From Pirellulales bacterium (GTDB lineage: Bacteria > Planctomycetota > Planctomycetia > Pirellulales > Thermoguttaceae), in NCBI GenBank assembly GCA_016931995.1, contig JAFGDS010000136.1, positions 1 to 58,269 on the forward strand: a stretch of DNA of 58,269 nucleotides. The letters run 5' to 3'. Below the pieces are notes generated by a model that saw only the letters and a list, made by a program, of their open reading frames with translations, did no database searches and had not been told where the DNA came from. Positions within the stretch are counted from its first letter, which is position 1, and every line of letters starts with the position of its first letter. The translations under genes were made by a program, and so were the position numbers. Shown in pieces: positions 53,134-58,269 of the stretch.

Positions 53134-54420
53134 ATGCCCAACGCCAGCGGGTTTCGTCCACGGCTGCGTTTCGTCCACCCAGGCCGGGCGGCGTATGTTC
53201 TGGCCCTTGTGGCCGTCGCGCCGCCGGCGTCGCGGGCGGTCGAGCCGGCCGCGCGTCTTGCCCTCGTGCCCGGCTCGACCGTCAAGGTGTGTCAACTGAC
53301 CGGCGACGTCGATCGCCAAACGGGCAAGCCGACCTTGAGCCAGACGAACGCCCGGGCCGGCGTCGCCGCCACCGATCTGGGCAGCTCGTTCGAGCACAAG
53401 GGTAAGCTGTACTTCCTGTTCGGCGACACCTGGCGCCACGCCGACGGCCGCGACGCCCACGTCGCCCGCGACGCCCTGGCCTGGACCGACAGCCGCGACC
53501 CCGCCCAGATTCGGCTCGATTTTCTTTGCGATTCGAAAGGCCAGTGGCTTCCGCTGCACGTGCCGGGCATCACGCTCGGGCCGTTCGAGGTGCCCACCTA
53601 CGGCGTATCGATCGGCGACCGGATGTTCGCCGCCTTTGCCACGCGGCGCGGCGCGGAAACGATCTTCGGCCGGTCCGTGCTGGCCGTCTCCGACGACGAC
53701 GGCAAGACCTTCCAGCAGGCTTACGAACTCTCGGCCGACAAATTCCGCGTTGTCTCGTTTTGGAAGTCCGACCCGTGGCTCTATATCACCGGCGCCGGCC
53801 GCTACCGGCAAAGCAGCGTGGCCTTGGCCCGGGCGAAGCTCGATGAAGTGCTCGACCGCGGCGCGATCCGCTACTTCCGCGGGCTGGACGCGGCCGGCCA
53901 GCCGCAATGGTCGGAGAATGAAAACGACGCCGTCATGCTCTTCCATCACGACGTCGTGGGCGAGCACTCCCTGGCGTACTGCCCTTCGGTGAAGCGATAC
54001 GTCATGCTCTACAACTCGATCCGTCCCCGCGGCATCGCCATGCGCTGGGCGGTCGAACCCTGGGGGCCGTGGTCGGATTTGGAGATCGTGTTCGATCCCT
54101 ACGGCGACCGGGGCTACGGGCGGTTCATGCACGTGGCCGGCTGGTTCGGCTCGACGGCCGACGGCCTACAGGATCCCGGCCGGGCGGGCACGTGGGGCGG
54201 CGAATACGGCCCCTACATCATGGCCCGCTACACCACCGGCGATGCGGCCGGATGCCGCCTTTATTACACCATGTCCACCTGGAACCCCTACCAGGTGGTC
54301 GTCATGCGGACCGATCTCAAACTGGTTCCCGACTCACCTGGGAACGAGGAAGACAACAGCCGGGAGGGCGAGGCGCCCGCCGAGCCGAAAGACAAGACCG
54401 AACCTGTATCTCCAAACTGA
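53134..54420 (+). CDS. Exported DUF4185-type beta-propeller protein
   Basis: A 428-residue protein with a signal-like hydrophobic segment (about 16-34) and the DUF4185 pattern: ARAGVAATDLGSSFEHKGKLYFLFGDTWR (about 72-100), DRMFAAFATRRG, SVLAVSDDDGKTF and GEYGPYIMARYTTGDAAG (about 352-369), typical of five-bladed glycosidase-like propellers. The end carries REGEAPAEP (about 411-419), which looks like another repeat-derived peptide near a stop codon. ATG 53134 with GAGG upstream. Followed 53 nt later by rtcB. Confidence 0.82.
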   Translation: MPNASGFRPRLRFVHPGRAAYVLALVAVAPPASRAVEPAARLALVPGSTVKVCQLTGDVDRQTGKPTLSQTNARAGVAATDLGSSFEHKGKLYFLFGDTWRHADGRDAHVARDALAWTDSRDPAQIRLDFLCDSKGQWLPLHVPGITLGPFEVPTYGVSIGDRMFAAFATRRGAETIFGRSVLAVSDDDGKTFQQAYELSADKFRVVSFWKSDPWLYITGAGRYRQSSVALARAKLDEVLDRGAIRYFRGLDAAGQPQWSENENDAVMLFHHDVVGEHSLAYCPSVKRYVMLYNSIRPRGIAMRWAVEPWGPWSDLEIVFDPYGDRGYGRFMHVAGWFGSTADGLQDPGRAGTWGGEYGPYIMARYTTGDAAGCRLYYTMSTWNPYQVVVMRTDLKLVPDSPGNEEDNSREGEAPAEPKDKTEPVSPN

Positions 54421-54429
54421 CCTCTTCCT

Positions 54430-54456
54430 GTCATCCTTCGCCGCGCTCAGGATGAC
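54430..54456. repeat. Short family B-like hairpin
   Basis: GTCATCCTTCGCCGC followed by GCTCAGGATGAC, a compact form of family B in the gap between the DUF4185 gene and rtcB. Confidence 0.65.
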
Positions 54457-54473
54457 AATCGAAGGGACCTATC

Positions 54474-55937
54474 ATGGTCAAATCCGGATACCACGGGCCG
54501 CTGGAGCCGATCGACGATTGGTGCTGGCGGATTCCCACGACATATAAGGCCGGCATGAGGGTGGAAGGGCGGATCTTCGCCGACCGCCGGCTCATCGAAC
54601 AGGTTCGCGCCGACCAAGCGGCCGAGCAAGTGGCCAACGTGGCCATGCTGCCCGGCATCCAGATGGCCAGCCTCGCCATGCCCGACATCCACTGGGGCTA
54701 CGGCTTCCCAATCGGCGGCGTCGCCGCCACCGATCCGGCCGAGGGCGGCGTGATCTCGCCAGGCGGCGTGGGCTACGACATCAACTGCGGCGTCCGGCTG
54801 GTCCGCTCGAAGCTCACGGCCGACGACGTCCAACCGCGGATCGAAGCCCTGACCAACGCCCTGTTCAAACGCGTGCCCGCCGGCGTCGGCCGGGGCGGAC
54901 CCTACCTGTTCGACAAGAAGGAACTCCGCCGCCTGCTGGGCGAGGGCGTGGGCTACCTCAAAACCAAGGGCCTGGCCACCCAGGGCGACCTGGATCACAC
55001 GGAGGCCGGCGGCTGCCTGGACGGCGCCGATCCCGACGCCGTGAGCGACCGCGCGGTGGCCCGCGGCGGCGACCAGTGCGGCACCCTCGGCTCCGGCAAC
55101 CACTTCCTCGAAATTCAGGTGGTTGACGAGATCTTCGACGAAGCGGCGGCCGAGACGCTGGGCGTCGCGGAGGGCATGGTGTGCCTGATGATCCATTCCG
55201 GCTCGCGAGGGCTGGGCTACCAGGTGTGCGACGACGCCCTGCGCGATCTCCGCGGGGCCCCCGCCCGATACGGCATCTCCCTGCCCGACCGGCAATTGGC
55301 CTGTGCCCCGGTCGAAAGCCCCGAGGGCCGGGCGTATCTCGGCGCGATGCGGGCGGCGGCCAACTACGCCTGGGCGAACCGGCAATTGCTCATGGGGCAA
55401 GTCCGCGAGGTCCTCGCCGAGTTCTTCGGCCAAAGCTGGGAATCGCTTGGCCTGGGGCTCGTCTACGACGTCGCCCACAACATCGCCAAGATGGAAGAGC
55501 ACACCGTCGACGGCCGCGTAAAAACCGTTTGCGTCCACCGCAAAGGCGCCACCCGCGCGTTCCCGGCCGGACACGCCGACGTGCCCGACCAGTACCGCGC
55601 GATCGGCCAGCCGGTCATCATCCCCGGCGACATGGGCCGAGCCAGTTGGCTTCTGGTGGGGCAGCCGGGCAGCATGGAGCGGACGTTTGGGAGCTGCTGC
55701 CACGGGGCCGGCCGCGTGATGAGCCGCACGGCCGCCATCCAACACGCCCAGGGCCGCCGCATCGACCGCGAACTGGCCGACCAGGGTGTCGTCGCCCGCT
55801 GCCGCAACTGGAAGGGCCTCGCCGAGGAGCAACCCGACGCGTACAAGGACGTCAGCCAGGTCGTCCACGTCGTCCACCGCGCCGGCTTGGCCAAAAAGGT
55901 CGCCCGGTTGCGACCGATTGGCGTGGTCAAGGGATGA
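54474..55937 (+). CDS. rtcB: RNA-splicing ligase RtcB
   Basis: GTP- and Mn-dependent ligase that joins 2',3'-cyclic phosphate or 3'-phosphate ends to 5'-OH ends of RNA. Full family pattern in 487 residues: DINCGVRL with metal ligand C105, GSGNHFLEI (about 203-211), HSGSRGLGYQV (about 238-248) and the GMP-accepting histidine in SCCHGAGR (about 405-412). Archease and RtcA are not adjacent. The ATG has GAAGGGA 9-15 nt upstream. Confidence 0.95.
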   Translation: MVKSGYHGPLEPIDDWCWRIPTTYKAGMRVEGRIFADRRLIEQVRADQAAEQVANVAMLPGIQMASLAMPDIHWGYGFPIGGVAATDPAEGGVISPGGVGYDINCGVRLVRSKLTADDVQPRIEALTNALFKRVPAGVGRGGPYLFDKKELRRLLGEGVGYLKTKGLATQGDLDHTEAGGCLDGADPDAVSDRAVARGGDQCGTLGSGNHFLEIQVVDEIFDEAAAETLGVAEGMVCLMIHSGSRGLGYQVCDDALRDLRGAPARYGISLPDRQLACAPVESPEGRAYLGAMRAAANYAWANRQLLMGQVREVLAEFFGQSWESLGLGLVYDVAHNIAKMEEHTVDGRVKTVCVHRKGATRAFPAGHADVPDQYRAIGQPVIIPGDMGRASWLLVGQPGSMERTFGSCCHGAGRVMSRTAAIQHAQGRRIDRELADQGVVARCRNWKGLAEEQPDAYKDVSQVVHVVHRAGLAKKVARLRPIGVVKG

Positions 55938-55955
55938 GTAGGCGGTAGGCGGATC

Positions 55956-56056
55956 TGTAGGAGGCGACTCCCGTCGCCGATTGTCCGGCAGAATCGGCGA
56001 CGGGAGTCGCCTCCTACAAATTGGGGCGGGAACGGCGACGGGGGTCGCCTCCTACA
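55956..56056. repeat. Family C triple repeat between rtcB and the DUF4139 gene
   Basis: A forward unit (55956-55982, TGTAGGAGGCGACTCCCGTC...) and its exact 27-bp inverted copy (55992-56018) with a 9-nt loop, then a third inverted copy with one change (56034-56056) that includes the TAG stop of the DUF4139 gene. Confidence 0.9.
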
Positions 56057-58169
56057 GGTCCAGCCCCGCCATGTACTCGTCCAACGCCCGGCGGGCGGCG
56101 GTCTCTTTCTCGACGAGGGTCTCGATCTTGCCGCGGAGCTGCTCGATCGTGTCCTCTTGCTCGGTGAATTTCTTAACGTACCGCTTGTAGAGATCGCCAG
56201 CGCGGTCCAGTCGCGCCATGTTCGCGCGGATCCGCTCTTGCTCGCGGCCAATGACCTCGATCTGGGCCTCGTATTGTTTGCGTTCGGCGATCAACTTCTC
56301 CAGGGCAAGTTTCTGCTCGACGATCTTCGTCAGGGCGTCCTTCACCTTCTGATCCACCGCCTTCGCGCTGACGAAGACCCGGACCGTGTCGTCGTTCACA
56401 TTCGACAGGGCCACGTGCTCGCTGGCCGTCCGCTCCTCGTCCACGCGGAGCGCGGCCGGCTTGCCCGGCGCGGCTTTGACGGCAAAACGGTAGCGATCCC
56501 GCGTCTTCTCGGCGGGCTCCTTCGGGGCGACCAGTTTCCAGTCACCCTCGATCGGCTGCTCGACCAGCACCGTTTTCTCCTTGCCGCCGGAGTTTTTGAT
56601 CGTGTACTCGACCGTCTTGGCAAATTTCCGGGTGACGATCATCGTCCCCTTCACCAGACGTACGCTTACCAGCTCTCCGGGCCGGCCAACGGGCTTGGCA
56701 ACCACCTCCGTGTCGAGATCGAGCGCATAGCTGATCAGCCGCGTCTGGCCCGGCGGAAGGTCGGCGATCTGGGCGTCGCCGGCGTACACCCCGCCGTCGA
56801 AAACCGTGATCGGCCCCTGCATCAGGTGCAGCTCGGTCGCGTTGGTGAGCTTCAGCCCGGCCAGCGGGTGCTTGGCATGGACCTGCGGATTGTAGATCGA
56901 AACCTTCTCGCCCTTCACGTCCGCGTTGACGATCGGCAACATGGCCGACTGCTGCCGGGCGAGTGAAACGGGCGTGTCCACGACGTATTGGAACAACTCG
57001 CCCACCTCGCCCGCCTCGGCCACCGATTGGATGGTCTGGCGAAGCTGTTCGCCCATTGCCCCAGCAGCCCAATAGTGCAGCGCGGCGCCGTCTTGGTCCC
57101 GAAGCTCTCGCTCGGATTTGCCGGCCGCGCGAGCCAGGCTCTGGCCCGGCCGCGCCGGCGCCTTGGCCGCGTCCTCCGCCGGCGCCGTCTCGGCCAACGC
57201 CAGACGCCGGAAAGCCACTTCCTTATCCGCCATGTCCTGCCCGTAGGTCTGCGGCCGTAGCGAGGCGTACAAGGGCAGGCGTTCCTCGGGCCGGGGGACA
57301 TAGAGCGGCTGGTACAGATTCATCACAAACGAGATGGGCCGGCCGCTGACCAGCGTGAGCCGGACGTCGGACCAGTCCTCCTCGGTCGTGTTTTCGACAA
57401 TCGCCCAGCCTTGCAAAAGCGGCGCCTTCTCATCGGCCAGCACCAGCCGGTAGGTCGTCTTCCAGATGGGCGTCTCCTGGATGTAGCCCACCTCGACGCG
57501 GCGCTCGCCCTCGCCCAACAGGTTCAAGGTCACCGTCTTCTTGTCCGTGGCGTGCCCGCTGGCCAGGAGGGCCAGGGCCTGGCGCAGCTCGGCGTCGAGC
57601 TTCTCGTTCACGAGACGGATCCGCCCGACCGTCTCCAGCGACACGGAGCGAAGCCCTTCATCGGTGAGCAGGTTGAGCACGTCCACCTCGATGACTTCGT
57701 CGTCGCCGACCTTGCGTTTTTGTCGCTCGACGCCCAGGATCACGCCGGTGATCTTGTCGGCCGCCTCGAGTTCGACCCGCTCGCCGCGGATTTGACCCAG
57801 AAGCTGCGCCACCGTCGGGCTTGTTGTCAAATCCACGGCGAACGTCTTGAGCGTCTTGGTGATCGGGTCCTTCGAGCCATAGCTCACCGCGGAGATCCGC
57901 CCCCCGTCGAGGTCCAGCACGACCATGCTCTTCAAAAGGTCGTTGACGTCGTCCACGTTGAATTTCATCTCGACCTGGGCGTTTCCGCCCACCTTGCCCG
58001 CGTGCTCGAAGAATCCGACGCCCGAGGTGAACAGGACGACTTCCTTCAGCGGCAGACTGGCCGCGCTGGTCCCCTCGGCCGCCCGAACCGCTCTCGCGGT
58101 TGCCAGCCAGGCCACGGCCATTGTGGCCAATACGAAATAGCCCGATCGGGTGGTGCAAAAGGCGCTCAT
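56052..58169 (-). CDS. Exported DUF4139 protein
   Basis: A 705-residue protein: signal peptide (about 1-31), an N-terminal beta-rich domain (about 38-200) starting PLKEVVLFTSGVGFFEH, the DUF4139 domain (about 215-580; KTTYRLVLADEKAPLLQGWAIVENTTEEDWSDVRLTLVSGRPISF) and a C-terminal coiled coil (about 595-690). DUF4139 proteins are linked to envelope or mucoid phenotypes in a few bacteria; function here unknown. Two ATGs compete: 58175 and 58169. AGGAG lies 8 nt before 58169 but only 2 nt before 58175, so 58169 was chosen. Stop lies within a family C repeat. Confidence 0.88.
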   Translation of the reverse strand: MSAFCTTRSGYFVLATMAVAWLATARAVRAAEGTSAASLPLKEVVLFTSGVGFFEHAGKVGGNAQVEMKFNVDDVNDLLKSMVVLDLDGGRISAVSYGSKDPITKTLKTFAVDLTTSPTVAQLLGQIRGERVELEAADKITGVILGVERQKRKVGDDEVIEVDVLNLLTDEGLRSVSLETVGRIRLVNEKLDAELRQALALLASGHATDKKTVTLNLLGEGERRVEVGYIQETPIWKTTYRLVLADEKAPLLQGWAIVENTTEEDWSDVRLTLVSGRPISFVMNLYQPLYVPRPEERLPLYASLRPQTYGQDMADKEVAFRRLALAETAPAEDAAKAPARPGQSLARAAGKSERELRDQDGAALHYWAAGAMGEQLRQTIQSVAEAGEVGELFQYVVDTPVSLARQQSAMLPIVNADVKGEKVSIYNPQVHAKHPLAGLKLTNATELHLMQGPITVFDGGVYAGDAQIADLPPGQTRLISYALDLDTEVVAKPVGRPGELVSVRLVKGTMIVTRKFAKTVEYTIKNSGGKEKTVLVEQPIEGDWKLVAPKEPAEKTRDRYRFAVKAAPGKPAALRVDEERTASEHVALSNVNDDTVRVFVSAKAVDQKVKDALTKIVEQKLALEKLIAERKQYEAQIEVIGREQERIRANMARLDRAGDLYKRYVKKFTEQEDTIEQLRGKIETLVEKETAARRALDEYMAGLDL

Positions 58170-58185
58170 GGTCATAGCTCCTGGA

Positions 58186-58261
58186 CTGAACCACCACCGC
58201 CTGCAAGGCGGTGGGTTCGTTGAGAATCGTGGCTTCGGACTGAAGTCCTTCGCTCACGATT
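58186..58261. repeat. Family G hairpins at the right end
   Basis: CCACCGCC (58194-58201), TGCAA loop, GGCGGTGG (58207-58214), then AATCGTG (58225-58231) pairing with CACGATT (58255-58261) around a GGACTGAAGTCC palindrome. Upstream of the DUF4139 gene. Confidence 0.65.
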
Positions 58262-58269
58262 TTGTGATT

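Overview
This is a GC-rich bacterial window that almost certainly comes from a member of the Planctomycetota. The protein set is diagnostic: DUF1501 and DUF1549/DUF1553 partners, four-plus PEP-CTERM (exosortase-sorted) proteins, LamG/dockerin-like secreted proteins, a DUF4139 protein, a BlaI/M56 pair with an unusual C-terminal half, and many short palindromic dispersed repeats. Order or genus cannot be named from this sequence alone. Maturases for both [NiFe] (hypF, hypC, hypD) and [FeFe] (hydE, hydG) hydrogenases suggest an anaerobic or facultative life style. No structural hydrogenase gene, rRNA, tRNA, CRISPR array or transposase was seen.

Layout. 1-3.1 kb: minus-strand operon of threonine synthase and a divergent enolase-superfamily protein, facing away from a DksA-type regulator. 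3.1-8.2 kb: plus-strand housekeeping run (DksA/TraR, LspA, Rrf2 regulator, ClC channel with CBS domains, inositol-phosphatase-family enzyme, ribosomal protein L28, GatC). 8.2-12.0 kb: hypF-hypC-hypD. 12.0-14.6 kb: a small Fe-S ORF or gene remnant, then a lower-GC four-TM membrane protein of unknown function and a thymidylate-synthase-like protein, both on the minus strand. 14.9-17.2 kb: larB, a HAF-repeat PEP-CTERM protein and a minimal two-TM TolQ-like protein. 17.3-21.0 kb: a BlaI repressor and an M56 metalloprotease fused to a secretin-like domain (minus strand), with a two-site operator, divergent from a small secreted protein.

21-33 kb: UbiA-type prenyltransferase, miaB, argG, a methyltransferase, a BON-domain protein, cysC, a MoxR ATPase, a large PQQ/TPR-type secreted protein and a URO-D family protein. 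33.4-41.4 kb: a plus-strand array of three LamG PEP-CTERM paralogues, then a GDPD-domain PEP-CTERM protein translationally coupled to a nitrilase-superfamily amidohydrolase. 41.8-47.3 kb: hydE-hydG-aspA and a glycosyltransferase. 47.4-52.7 kb (minus): DUF1549/DUF1553, DUF1501 and a PPC-domain protein in one operon. 53.1-58.2 kb: DUF4185 protein, RtcB RNA ligase and, on the minus strand, a DUF4139 protein.

The most unusual layer is the repeats. At least seven families of short hairpin-forming elements occupy most intergenic gaps. Several sit directly against stop codons, and some supply the stop, the start or the last residues of genes. Two PEP-CTERM genes have lost their expected stop and read on through repeat copies. 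The best candidate for an undescribed protein system is the BlaI / M56-secretin fusion with its paired operator. All functional calls rest on motif recognition by eye; no database search was run.
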